Shown here: positions 52,138 through 61,165 of the stretch, in pieces | How positions within the stretch are numbered: the stretch's first letter is position 1 | How the letters are laid out: each line of letters begins with the position of its first letter | Source of the DNA: Phycisphaerales bacterium | Lineage (GTDB): Bacteria > Planctomycetota > Phycisphaerae > Phycisphaerales > SM1A02 | DNA length: 64,000 nucleotides | Assembly (NCBI GenBank): GCA_029242715.1 | Contig: JAQWTL010000025.1 | Location: 1-64,000, forward strand | Direction: 5' to 3' | Notes under the pieces: model-generated | The model's input: the letters and a program-made list of their open reading frames with translations, nothing else | Databases searched by the model: none | What the model was told of the DNA's origin: nothing | Position numbers and translations under genes: made by a program

Positions 52138-53013
52138 ATGACGGTTCTTGTTACTGGGGCAACGGGCATGTTCGGAGGATTGATCACCAGCCGCCTTCAA
52201 GGCGATGGTGTCGATGTCCTGGCTGTGACGCGAAGCCCGGAACGAGCGGCGTCGTTGACGACTGGTTCGGTGACCGGAGTGGTCGCCGATATGGATGACG
52301 TGGGCACGCTTCAGGAAGCGATCTCACGTGCGGATCGCATTTTCCTGCTGAGCCCGATGCATCCGGATCTCGGCGCCAGGGAATGTGCCGTCATAGAGAT
52401 GGCCAGATCCGCAGGTGTCTCACAGATCGTAAAACTGTATGGAGCGGTTGAGCATGAGGGAGATCCACTGGATACGCAGCATCACATGGCGATCGATGCA
52501 CTGAAGCAATCCGGTCTCTCCTGGTGCCTGGTCTCGCCGCAGACCGTCATGGATTCACACCTCCTGGCACAGGCGGAGTCGATCCGGGAGGAACACCGGA
52601 TGTATGCGTGCGCAGGCGATGGTCGCATGGGCATCGTCTCAGCCGACAACTGCGCCGAAGTTGCATCGCATGTTCTGCAATCACCGGTCGATGATTACCA
52701 GGGTCGTAATCTCCAGATCACGGGCCCCGAGGCGGTGACCTTTGCCGAGATGGCCAGCCAGTTGACCGAGGCGCTCGGTGTCACCATCGAGTACATCGAC
52801 ATGAGCGAAGACGAGTTTGGGAAGCTCGCGGTTGAAGCCGGTTTTCCAGCCGAGGATCTGGAACTGCAAATACTGTGTCACTTCCGCCAGATCCGGAACG
52901 GGAAGGCGATGCTGGTGACGGATACATTTGAGAAACTGATCGGAAGGCCTCCTGCTTCAGTGAAGCAGTGGGCCAGTTCGCATCGAGATCTTCTGCTCAA
53001 GGAGATTCCATGA
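52138..53013 (+). CDS. NmrA-like NAD(P)-binding protein
   Basis: 291 aa. ATG 52138 follows GGAGGAAA. Atypical SDR: TVLVTGATGMFGGLITSRLQ (nucleotide motif at 5-13), RADRIFLLSPMHPDLG, VSQIVKLYGAVEHEGDP, LSWCLVSPQTVMDSHL. Lacks the YxxxK catalytic pair, typical of NmrA-type redox-sensing or quinone-reductase-like proteins. Its TGA overlaps the ATG of the kinase gene (ATGATG..), suggesting translational coupling; a sensing role linked to the kinase is speculative. Confidence 0.85.
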   Translation: MTVLVTGATGMFGGLITSRLQGDGVDVLAVTRSPERAASLTTGSVTGVVADMDDVGTLQEAISRADRIFLLSPMHPDLGARECAVIEMARSAGVSQIVKLYGAVEHEGDPLDTQHHMAIDALKQSGLSWCLVSPQTVMDSHLLAQAESIREEHRMYACAGDGRMGIVSADNCAEVASHVLQSPVDDYQGRNLQITGPEAVTFAEMASQLTEALGVTIEYIDMSEDEFGKLAVEAGFPAEDLELQILCHFRQIRNGKAMLVTDTFEKLIGRPPASVKQWASSHRDLLLKEIP

Positions 53014-55382
53014 TGTCATTGGATGACTCATTCATTCCTGAGGAAGACACGCTGAATTCGCCGACGGTTCCCCTGGCTGGCGGGGAAGGGGACACCGGGC
53101 TCAGTGCCGGCGATGAAGTCGGTCCCTACCGACTCAAGTCGCTGCTGGGCGAAGGCGGCATGGGCATGGTGTGGCTGGCCGAGCAGGATGAACCCGTCAA
53201 GCGACGTGTGGCGGTCAAGGTCATCAAGCCGGGAATGGACTCACGGATCGTGCTGGCACGCTTCGAAGCGGAACGTCAGGCACTGGCGATGATGAACCAT
53301 CCCTGTATTGCCAAGGTGCTTGATGCCGGGACGACTCTGCGAGGCCTGCCCTACTTCGTGATGGAACTGGTCAAGGGCATTCCAATCACCCGGTTCTGTG
53401 ATCGTGAGCAGCTGGATGTCCGTGAACGCGTTCATCTCACCATCAAGGTCTGTGAAGCGATCCAGCATGCCCACTCCAAGGGAATCATTCACCGTGACAT
53501 CAAGCCGGGCAACGTGCTGGTCGCGTGGCGGGACAGCAAGCCTCATCCGGTCGTGATCGACTTCGGTGTTGCCAAGGCCCTCGATCAACGGTTGACAGAG
53601 AAGACGGTTTTCACCGAACAGGGCCGTGCCATTGGAACGCCGGACTACATGTCACCTGAACAGGCCGATCTCGGAGCGCTGGACATCGATACCCGAACCG
53701 ATGTGTATTCGATCGGTGTCCTGCTCTACCAGTTGTTGACGGGCTTTCTCCCTTTCGATCGAAAGCGAATCCGGGAAGCTGCTTTCATGGAAGTTCAGCG
53801 CATCATCTGCGAGGAACAGCCGCCAAGGCCTTCTACCAGGTTCATGACAACCGACAGTGAGCGGGTCGAGGAGATCACGGAAGCCAGATCAACGCACACC
53901 GGTTCACTGGTGAAGTTGTTGAAAGGCGACCTTGACTGGATCGTCATGCGATGTCTGGAGAAGAGTCGGGGTCGCCGATACGAGACAGCCAACGGGCTGG
54001 CTCTGGATCTTCAGCGTTATCTGGATTACGAACCGGTGCTGGCCGGCCCTCCGACGATTCGCTATCGCGCTGGTCGATTCGTGCGCCGCCACCGCGGCCC
54101 GGTCATTGCCGCGAGCTTCTTCGTTCTTCTGTTGATTGCAGCTACGGTCATTTCTCTTGTGCTGCTTGCACGTGTTGATGCCCAGTGGAAGCGAGCGGAA
54201 GAGGCCTTGACGACTGCTCAGGGGCTTGCCGCCAACACGGTTACACGGGTCAATGGTTCACTGGCTCAGGTGCCAGGTGCGGATGAAGCCCGCATGCTGC
54301 TGATCACGGAAGGTCTGCAGATGCTTGAGCACATCACGGACAGTTCCGATATCAATCGACTCAATCCGAAACTGGCACGCGATATCGCGGTTGGATACAA
54401 GGGAATCGGCGATGTCCTCGCGCAACGTGGTGAACGTGAAAGGGCGATCACACGGTACATGCAGGCGCAGACCTATATCGATCAGGCCATCGAGCAGCAG
54501 GCTGACCACGGCCCATCCTTGAGAGAGCAGGCAGTCTTGTTGGGGGCTCTTGCCAGTCTTGATCGAATGGAAGGTGACGATGAACGAGCGGATCAAAGGT
54601 TGGTGGAATCGATTGAAATCAGCCGAGACCTGATTGAACGATCGCCTGAAAATCTCCAATACCGTCGCGATCTGATCGACACCCTTGGAATGCAGATCTA
54701 TCCACTTGTGGAATCGGGTGATCAGCCCGAGCGAGTTCTGGAACTCGTTGGCGAAGCCTTGCCGCATTGCGAGTTGGTGATCAAGATGGATCCGGAAGAC
54801 ACAGACGAACGTGATCGACTGGCCACGTTGCTTCAGTATCGAGGCATGGCCAGGATCAGTCTGGATGATGTGGAGGGCGGCTCACAGGATATGAGCCGAT
54901 GCATGGAACTCATGGAGGAGGTCCACCAGGCGCTGCCTGGCGATGCTCATATCGCCAGCAATCTCATCGCAGCTCGTCAGCAGTGTCGTGACATGGAGAT
55001 GTATCTGTATTCACAAGGCGGTGATCTGCAGATCGATCGGTGGATCATGCTGACACTGGCCAACAGAAAACTGGCTGACGAACTTTCACAAGCAGAACCT
55101 GAAAATGCGGAATATGCACAGACTGCTGCCATGGCCAGAATCAACTTCGCGTCTTTGAAAGCGGATTTCGTGGCGACAGACGAGTCACTTGATCAGCAGG
55201 CGAGAGAAACCGCGGCAGCGGATGCGGTACTTTTTTGTACGCAGGCAACTGACATCCTGGAAGCACGTCAGGCTGATCTGAATCCTGATTTCTATGGAAT
55301 GTTGATGGATGCCATCAAGCAGGTTCGACTCAAGGCGGAATCGGAACAACAGAAATTGAAATCCGATCCAACGTCAGAATGA
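53010..55382 (+). CDS. Serine/threonine protein kinase with TM helix and TPR-like sensor
   Basis: 790 aa. AAGGAG before ATG 53010. Kinase domain ~40-320: glycine loop LGEGGMGMV (47-55), K70 in VAVKVIK, HRDIKPGNVL (161-170), DFGVAKAL (184-191), GTPDYMSPEQA. Subfamily text EQDEPVKRRVAVKVIKPGMD is typical of planctomycete kinases. Basic stretch and one membrane helix at ~363-385 (IAASFFVLLLIAATVISLVLL). The periplasmic or cytoplasmic C-terminal half is helical with TPR-like repeats (LAQRGERERAITRYMQAQTYIDQAI, LVESIEISRDLIERSPENLQYR). Overlaps the convergent panC by 9 bp. The ligand of the sensor half is unknown. Confidence 0.93.
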   Translation: MMSLDDSFIPEEDTLNSPTVPLAGGEGDTGLSAGDEVGPYRLKSLLGEGGMGMVWLAEQDEPVKRRVAVKVIKPGMDSRIVLARFEAERQALAMMNHPCIAKVLDAGTTLRGLPYFVMELVKGIPITRFCDREQLDVRERVHLTIKVCEAIQHAHSKGIIHRDIKPGNVLVAWRDSKPHPVVIDFGVAKALDQRLTEKTVFTEQGRAIGTPDYMSPEQADLGALDIDTRTDVYSIGVLLYQLLTGFLPFDRKRIREAAFMEVQRIICEEQPPRPSTRFMTTDSERVEEITEARSTHTGSLVKLLKGDLDWIVMRCLEKSRGRRYETANGLALDLQRYLDYEPVLAGPPTIRYRAGRFVRRHRGPVIAASFFVLLLIAATVISLVLLARVDAQWKRAEEALTTAQGLAANTVTRVNGSLAQVPGADEARMLLITEGLQMLEHITDSSDINRLNPKLARDIAVGYKGIGDVLAQRGERERAITRYMQAQTYIDQAIEQQADHGPSLREQAVLLGALASLDRMEGDDERADQRLVESIEISRDLIERSPENLQYRRDLIDTLGMQIYPLVESGDQPERVLELVGEALPHCELVIKMDPEDTDERDRLATLLQYRGMARISLDDVEGGSQDMSRCMELMEEVHQALPGDAHIASNLIAARQQCRDMEMYLYSQGGDLQIDRWIMLTLANRKLADELSQAEPENAEYAQTAAMARINFASLKADFVATDESLDQQARETAAADAVLFCTQATDILEARQADLNPDFYGMLMDAIKQVRLKAESEQQKLKSDPTSE

Positions 55383-56195
55383 TCTGTTGTCGATGAGCCG
55401 AACGGTGTCCAGATGAGCAGCGATGAGCGCACGGTGGCCCGCCACGGATCCTTCGACCGGCATGAGCGTTCGGCTGTCGCGGACTACCGCATAATCAACG
55501 CGCAGTTGGTGTTCTTCAAGTACCGATTGCATGCGTGCTTCGGCAGAGGCCACATCGGGTTCTTTCGCGGCGGCTTGCATGGCGAGTGACAAGCCCAAGG
55601 CCCGGTCACGGTTGACTTCATCGAGATACGCGTTGCGACTGCTCATCGCCAGCCCATCGGGCTCGCGAATGGTCGGGCTTCCGATGACCTTGATGTTCGG
55701 CCACCGTTGTCGATCTGCATCGACCATGGCCTGCAGGACCAGCAACTGCTGGTAATCCTTTTCGCCCATGATCATCCGGTGTGGCCGAACGAGATCAAGA
55801 AGTCTCGCCACCACGGTGCAGACACCTGTGAAGAAGTGGGGGCGGTGGGCGTCTTCCAGTCCCGGTTCGGTGGCAACCGATGGCAACGGAGGACACGCGA
55901 TCTCTTCACCTGCGGGATACATCAGGCTGGTGTCGGGAATGAAGACAGCCTGGGCGCCGGCTGCTTCAGCCTTGGCAAGATCTTCATCGATGGGTCGGGG
56001 ATACGCCTCGAAGTCTTCATCGGGTGCGAACTGCGTCGGGTTGACGTAGATGCTCATGAGAACCTGGTCGCCCAGGGCCAGGCCTGCACGGACCAGCGAG
56101 AGATGCCCATCATGCAGAGCACCCATCGTGGGAACGAAGGTCATGCCCTCAAGGGCGGCCAACTGGTCTTTTTCATGGATGACTTGGAGGCTCAT
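55374..56195 (-). CDS. panC: Pantothenate synthetase
   Basis: 273 aa. Joins pantoate and beta-alanine with ATP. FVPTMGALHDGHLSLVRAG (HIGH motif, 20-38), SIYVNPTQFAPDEDFEAYPR, GVCTVVARLLDLVRPHRMIMGEKDYQQL, DGLAMSSRNAYL (KMSKS-like). Slightly shorter than E. coli PanC. Divergent from the cysteine desulfurase gene with only 28 bp between start codons, so their promoters must overlap. Confidence 0.97.
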   Translation of the reverse strand: MSLQVIHEKDQLAALEGMTFVPTMGALHDGHLSLVRAGLALGDQVLMSIYVNPTQFAPDEDFEAYPRPIDEDLAKAEAAGAQAVFIPDTSLMYPAGEEIACPPLPSVATEPGLEDAHRPHFFTGVCTVVARLLDLVRPHRMIMGEKDYQQLLVLQAMVDADRQRWPNIKVIGSPTIREPDGLAMSSRNAYLDEVNRDRALGLSLAMQAAAKEPDVASAEARMQSVLEEHQLRVDYAVVRDSRTLMPVEGSVAGHRALIAAHLDTVRLIDNRSF

Positions 56196-56223
56196 GTCTC
56201 TCCTAGTCTACGATTGTCGGTCC

Positions 56224-57357
56224 ATGGCCAGTGATTGTGTCTATCTCGACCATGCTGCGACAACACCCGTCGATGAACGGGTGCTGGAAGCCATGCAGCC
56301 CTGGTTCCGTGGCCTGGGGGCCGCCAATCCGGCCAGCACCCAGCATGCCCCCGGGCATGCGGCTGCTCGAGCGGTGGGTGAGGCCCGTGAACAGCTTGCG
56401 GAACTGCTCTCCGTGACGCCCGGTGAGATCGTGTTCACCTCCGGTGCCACCGAGTCCTGCAATCTCGGAATTGCCGGATTCGCCCGTTCCATCGGGCGTG
56501 GTCATGTGGTCACCGTCGCCCATGAACATCCTGCCGGACTGGATCCGGTTCGCCGACTGGCGGGCGAGGGGTTCGAGACCACGATCCTGCCGGCACCATC
56601 AACCGGTGTCGTCACCGCTGCGGATATCGAGCCGGTCTTGCGGCCGGACACGCTGCTCGTCTCGGTGATGTGGGCCAACAATGAACTGGGCACCATCAAT
56701 GACATGGAAGGCATCGCGATGCTGTGTCGCGATCGTGGTGTTGCCTTGCACTGCGATGCCACCCAGGCCGTCGGGAAGATACCGATCAACCTGGAACGCG
56801 TTCCCATCACGCTGCTCAGTTGTTCTGCACACAAGATGTACGGACCCAAGGGTGTCGGCGCTCTGTATGTTCTCGCCGGAACACGGTTGCGACCATTCAT
56901 CGAAGGTGGGGGTCACGAACGTGGGCTGCGCAGCGGCACCTTGAATGTTCCCGGGATCGTCGGGCTTGGTGAAGCCTGCCGGATCTGCAGCGATGAAATG
57001 AATGTGGAATCGGCTCGACTTGCAGAGTTGAGAGATCGACTTGAAAGCAGCGTCATCAACCGGCTTGAACAGGTGCATGTTCACGGTGATCGAACGCTGC
57101 GACTGCCTTCCATCACGAACATTTCTCTTGGCGGACTGTTGGGTCCGGATCCACTGGTGAATCGCCTCCGGGGGCTGGCATGCGCAGCAGGTGCGGCGTG
57201 CAGCAGTTCACGGGAAGGCCCCAGTCATGTGCTGGAAGCCATTGGTGTTCCACCGGAGCGTGCACGCAATGCGTTGCGCCTGAGCCTGGGACGAAGCACG
57301 ACTGCCACCGATATCGACACGGCGATCGATTGCATCGTGGCCGCAGCGTGCAGCTGA
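56224..57357 (+). CDS. Cysteine desulfurase (NifS/IscS-like)
   Basis: 377 aa from ATG 56224 (MASDCVYLDHAATTPVDERV); the frame opens earlier, antisense to panC. PLP enzyme releasing sulfur from cysteine for Fe-S or thio-cofactor assembly. FTSGATESCNLGI, HEHPAGLDP, CDATQAVGKIPINL (PLP-contacting Asp), SCSAHKMYGPKG with PLP Lys204, and the mobile loop LACAAGAACSSSREGPSHVL with catalytic Cys326. No iscU/sufE gene next to it. No clear ribosome site is visible. Ends 5 bp before the convergent fabF. Confidence 0.93.
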   Translation: MASDCVYLDHAATTPVDERVLEAMQPWFRGLGAANPASTQHAPGHAAARAVGEAREQLAELLSVTPGEIVFTSGATESCNLGIAGFARSIGRGHVVTVAHEHPAGLDPVRRLAGEGFETTILPAPSTGVVTAADIEPVLRPDTLLVSVMWANNELGTINDMEGIAMLCRDRGVALHCDATQAVGKIPINLERVPITLLSCSAHKMYGPKGVGALYVLAGTRLRPFIEGGGHERGLRSGTLNVPGIVGLGEACRICSDEMNVESARLAELRDRLESSVINRLEQVHVHGDRTLRLPSITNISLGGLLGPDPLVNRLRGLACAAGAACSSSREGPSHVLEAIGVPPERARNALRLSLGRSTTATDIDTAIDCIVAAACS

Positions 57358-57361
57358 GTGA

Positions 57362-58666
57362 TCAGGTTCTTTGAAGGACCAACGTGTCGTTCTGGCCGCC
57401 GAAACCGAACGAGTTGCTCAGGCAGGTCCGCACTTCCGCCTGTCGTGAGACATTGGCAACGTAGTCGAGATCGAGTGCAGGATCCGGATCGGCGAGATTG
57501 ATCGTGGGGGGTATGACGCCGTCCCGCATCGTCAGCAATGACGCAATGCACTCGACGGCGCCAGCTGCGGCGATGAGATGTCCCATCATCGACTTGATGC
57601 TGTTCATCGGAATCCGGTTGGCGTTGTCACCGAAGACGCGTTTTACGGCAAGCGTCTCGATGCTGTCGTTTTCCTTGGTGCTGGTTCCATGCGCCGAGAT
57701 GTACTGGACCGGAGCGGGATCGCCACTGGCCAGTGGATCGATGCCTGCGCGACCAAGTGCCTGGTGCATGGCGGCAGCGGGTCCACGACCCTCGGGATGA
57801 ATGTCGGTGATGCGATAGGCGTCAGCACTGCTTCCGTAGCCGATGATCTCGGCCATGATGTCGGCGCCACGTGCTTCTGCGTGTTCGAGTGTTTCGAGGA
57901 TGACGATGCCCGAGCCTTCTCCCATGACGAAGCCATCACGCGTGCGGCTGAAGGGGCGCGATGCGTGAAGGAAATCATCATTGCGGGTGGACAACGCCGT
58001 CAGGCGATTGAACCCGGTGAGTCCCAGGACATGGAGCATCGTGTGGGTTCCACCACTGACCATCACGTCAGCATCGCCGCGACGGAGAATGGACCAGGCT
58101 TCACCGATGGCCTGGGTACTGGCGGCACAGGCAGTCAGGCAGTTGAAGGCCGGTCCGCGGAGCCCGAACTCGCGGGCGATGTGGCACACCGGCATGTTGG
58201 GTTCCTGAGCAAGCTCGTCGGCGCCATCGATGTACTGGCGTGCGCCGGCGACCCACTTTGAACCATCAACGGATCGAGTGGCTTCATCCCAGCCGGCCAG
58301 TGAAGTCTTCTGGTAGGAATCGAAGTTCAGGACACCTTCGCCTGCGCCCAGATACATGCCGACTCGACGTCGATCAAGACCGCCATGATCACCAAGCTTG
58401 GACATTTCCCAGGCCTGTCTTGCGGCGCCCAATGCAAAGGCAGTGTGCTTGCCGGGATTCCCGTGCCGGGAAGCATCATCGACGTAGTCCTGCCAGTTGT
58501 AGTTGCTGATCTGTGAAGCAAAGGTCGTCGGGAAGGTGGTCGCGTCGAAGCGTTTGATGGTGTCCACGGCGGTTTCACCGGCAACCAGTCGCTTCCAGAC
58601 GGATTCGAGATCGTGTCCAAGGGGTGTGACCCAGCCGGCGCCGGTAATGACGATGCGTGTGGTCAT
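57362..58666 (-). CDS. fabF: Beta-ketoacyl-ACP synthase (KAS II type), active partner
   Basis: 434 aa. Condensing enzyme with an intact triad: C180 (NCLTACAAST), H326 (YISAHGTST), H363 (KSMMGHLIAAAG), plus SFGFGGQN at the C-terminus. It differs from housekeeping FabF in inserts (MSKLGDHGGLDRRRVG, SYQKTSLAGWDEATRSVDGS) of the kind seen in secondary lipid or polyketide pathways. Its ATG overlaps the stop of the upstream ketosynthase (ATGA), so the two proteins are made in step and probably form a heterodimer. Confidence 0.92.
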   Translation of the reverse strand: MTTRIVITGAGWVTPLGHDLESVWKRLVAGETAVDTIKRFDATTFPTTFASQISNYNWQDYVDDASRHGNPGKHTAFALGAARQAWEMSKLGDHGGLDRRRVGMYLGAGEGVLNFDSYQKTSLAGWDEATRSVDGSKWVAGARQYIDGADELAQEPNMPVCHIAREFGLRGPAFNCLTACAASTQAIGEAWSILRRGDADVMVSGGTHTMLHVLGLTGFNRLTALSTRNDDFLHASRPFSRTRDGFVMGEGSGIVILETLEHAEARGADIMAEIIGYGSSADAYRITDIHPEGRGPAAAMHQALGRAGIDPLASGDPAPVQYISAHGTSTKENDSIETLAVKRVFGDNANRIPMNSIKSMMGHLIAAAGAVECIASLLTMRDGVIPPTINLADPDPALDLDYVANVSRQAEVRTCLSNSFGFGGQNDTLVLQRT

Positions 58667-59979
58667 GACTCGGCACTCCCGAGAACGACAGCGGTGTTCT
58701 GTCCACCCTGACTGGCGCTCATCACGAGGACTCGCTTCAACTTGGCGTTCATCGCATCGGCAGCCGAGGCGTTCAATCCATCCGGGGTGCCTGCATGGAG
58801 TCGTGCCGGCAATTTCTGTTCACTGATGGCAGCAGCAGCGACACACAGGCCGATGGCGCCATTTCCAGCGGTGCAGTTGCCGGTGTAGGGAATCGTGCAG
58901 ATCAATGGAATGTCTGAGGCGCGATCACCCAGGTTCGCATGTATGGCATCACGCTCGGCGGCATCGATGGCCGGGATGCTGCTGCCGAACGGAACGATTG
59001 CGTCGATGTCCTCGGGCGAGCATTTGGCAGAGGTCAATGCAGCTGCGATCGCATCACCGAGGCAGTCTGCAGAAGCCCCGAAACCATCATCATCAAATGA
59101 TTGCGTGCAGGCGAATCCCTCGATGGTGGCCCGGGCTCGACCGCCTCGCTGCTCAAGGCATTCTCTGGATTCCAGAACGAGGATGCCGCCACCTTCACCC
59201 AGAAGAGTGCCGCTTGCCTTCGGATCAAATGGTCGAAGCACCGTCGAGTGGTCATCATCGCTGCTGGTTTCCGCCAGTCGTCCCGAGCAGCACTGTCGAT
59301 AGTAGGCCATCGGGTTGAGTCGACTCTCTGCACCACCGGTCAGGCAGGCATCGGCGTCACCGCGTTCAATCACACGCATTGATTCGCCAAGTGACAGTGC
59401 GCTGCTGGATTCGCAGCAGGTAATCGTGTTGCTTGGGCCACGGCACTCGTGAACGATCGTCACGTGGCAGGCCAGCATGTTGGGCAGGTACTTCAGGAGC
59501 CACAGTGGCGTGAGGTTCTCCATGCCCTGTTCGCCCCAGTGATGCAGATCAAAGAGACCGTCTGGGCCACGACTGGGCCAGAGGGCTGCCGTCAATTCGT
59601 TGACCTCCGAACAGATGAGTCCTGCGCCGACGTGGCAACCCATGCGTTCGGGGTTGATGGTGGGATCTTTGCCATCTGCATTGGCTGCCGTAATCAATCC
59701 GGCATCTGTTACAGCTGCGGATGCAGCACCGATCGCCAGTTCGATATCGCGGCACATCACCTTGGTGGCCTTGCGATAGGACTTGGGAACGATCTTGCGG
59801 ATCGAGAAATCCTCGTCATCCATTTCTCCCGCCAGGCTGCAGGAGAAATCACTGGCATCAAAAGCCTTCACCGGGCCAAGCCCACTGCGGCCAGCAGTCA
59901 TGGCTTCCCAAGTGGCTTCGATGCCGAGCCCCAGTGCGGAGACAGGGCCAATGCCGGATATGACGACAGGAGCTGCCAT
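58663..59979 (-). CDS. Degenerate ketosynthase, chain-length-factor-like partner
   Basis: 438 aa thiolase fold with the FabF layout, but both active-site His are missing. AHGTS reads PFGSS (Phe331) and the KSMxGH segment reads IPYTGN (Asn368). The Cys is kept (C189, TITCCESSS), with Glu directly after it. The end SASQGGQNTAVVL replaces FGFGGxN. Loss of catalytic residues next to an intact KAS is the arrangement of KS-alpha/chain-length factor pairs in type II polyketide and aryl polyene synthesis. The pair here has no ACP or other PKS gene beside it. Start ATG 59979, divergent from the ZIP-like gene. Confidence 0.88.
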   Translation of the reverse strand: MAAPVVISGIGPVSALGLGIEATWEAMTAGRSGLGPVKAFDASDFSCSLAGEMDDEDFSIRKIVPKSYRKATKVMCRDIELAIGAASAAVTDAGLITAANADGKDPTINPERMGCHVGAGLICSEVNELTAALWPSRGPDGLFDLHHWGEQGMENLTPLWLLKYLPNMLACHVTIVHECRGPSNTITCCESSSALSLGESMRVIERGDADACLTGGAESRLNPMAYYRQCCSGRLAETSSDDDHSTVLRPFDPKASGTLLGEGGGILVLESRECLEQRGGRARATIEGFACTQSFDDDGFGASADCLGDAIAAALTSAKCSPEDIDAIVPFGSSIPAIDAAERDAIHANLGDRASDIPLICTIPYTGNCTAGNGAIGLCVAAAAISEQKLPARLHAGTPDGLNASAADAMNAKLKRVLVMSASQGGQNTAVVLGSAES

Positions 59980-60053
59980 GGAAAGGCAGTGTATCCACCT
60001 GCTGCTGCGTCAGGGAGGCTACATGCGATAGGGTGTCCAGTAAGGAGCTTCAG

Positions 60054-60794
60054 GTGGTCGGAACCGTTGCGTTGTGGATGCTGTTACCGCTGACCGTGAC
60101 GGTCATTGGGGGGTGGGCTGCGACTCGACGCGCCCCTGGGCCCCGCATGACCTCGGCACTTCAGCACTTTGCCGCCGGCATCGTGATCGCAGCCGTCTGT
60201 ACCGAGGTGGTTCCGGATGCGATTGCACAGAACCACATCTGGCCCGTAATCGTCGGGTTTGCCATCGGTGTACTCCTGGTGATGTCCGTGAGAGAACTCT
60301 CCGGGGAGGGGCCGCGTCGGTCTGGTCGCAACGCTGAGGAGGAAAAACCGGCAAAGGGTGTTTCAGTGGGCATGATCGTCACCATGGGGATCGATCTGTT
60401 CATTGACGGCCTGCTGGTCGGGCTCGGTTTTACGCTGGCTTCGGCCAGCGGAGAACTGCTGGTCATCGCGGTCACCTTCGAAGTCCTCTTCATCGCCATG
60501 AGTCTGGCAGCAACCATGCGGGCTGCGGGGTCTCGAATCATGCGTGTGCTGGCCATGATGTGCATGCTTGGAATACTGGTGCTGCTTGGTGGCGTCCTTG
60601 GCGCATGGGTCCTGGCGGGGGCTTCAAGCCAGTTCCTGGCAGGGTTGGCAGCCTTTGCCACGGCAGCCCTGCTCTATCTGGTGGTTGAGGAGCTGCTCGT
60701 GGAAGCCCATGAAAACGGGGAGACCACCATGGGCTCCCTCATGTTTTTTGTGGGCTTCGGGGCCTCGCTCGTGCTGGCGATGGTGCTGGGGTAG
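60054..60794 (+). CDS. ZIP-family-like metal transporter
   Basis: 246 aa. GTG 60054 chosen because AAGGAG lies 6 nt upstream; an earlier GTG at 60033 has none. About eight membrane helices. HFAAGIVIAAVCTEVVPDA and VVEELLVEAHE correspond to ZIP helices 2 and 5, and the helix-4 metal motif, normally HNxPEG, reads GIDLFIDGLLVGLGF (Asp in place of His/Glu). A short polar loop (GEGPRRSGRNAEEEKPAKG) replaces the His-rich loop. Divalent-metal transport is probable, but metal choice may differ from canonical ZIPs. Confidence 0.8.
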   Translation: MVGTVALWMLLPLTVTVIGGWAATRRAPGPRMTSALQHFAAGIVIAAVCTEVVPDAIAQNHIWPVIVGFAIGVLLVMSVRELSGEGPRRSGRNAEEEKPAKGVSVGMIVTMGIDLFIDGLLVGLGFTLASASGELLVIAVTFEVLFIAMSLAATMRAAGSRIMRVLAMMCMLGILVLLGGVLGAWVLAGASSQFLAGLAAFATAALLYLVVEELLVEAHENGETTMGSLMFFVGFGASLVLAMVLG

Positions 60795-60855
60795 CATGCT
60801 GCCTGTCCATTGAGCCAATCGAGTGCCAATCGAGTGCCAATCAAAGAGGAACACC

Positions 60856-61131
60856 ATGAACGAAGCACCGCCAACACCAGTTCCGGAATTCAACGAGGAA
60901 GATGTTCGTCAGAAGAAGATGCTCTGTGGCATCTTTGGAATCCTGTTGGGCGGATTGGGCATCCATAAATTCCTTCTTGGTTACACCTCGACTGGAATCA
61001 TCCAGATCATCCTTGCCCTGCTTTGCGGCATCGGCTCGATCATCGGCCTCATCGAGGGAATCATCTACCTCACCAAGTCCGATCGCGATTTCTACGACAC
61101 CTACATCGCGAACAAGAAGGAATGGTTCTAG
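60856..61131 (+). CDS. TM2-domain membrane protein
   Basis: 91 aa. AGAGGA precedes ATG 60856. Acidic Pro-rich N-terminus, then the TM2 module: KKMLCGIFGILLGGLGIHKFLLGYTSTGIIQIILALLCGIGSIIGLIEGIIYL, two helices with GxHKFYLG-like turn, ending KSDRDFYDTY. TM2 proteins are widespread and of unknown function. Upstream 60815-60841 contains a short tandem repeat (caatcgagtgc twice, then a partial copy). Confidence 0.9.
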   Translation: MNEAPPTPVPEFNEEDVRQKKMLCGIFGILLGGLGIHKFLLGYTSTGIIQIILALLCGIGSIIGLIEGIIYLTKSDRDFYDTYIANKKEWF

Positions 61132-61165
61132 AACCATTGCATTCTGTTCCTGGATGATTGGGATC

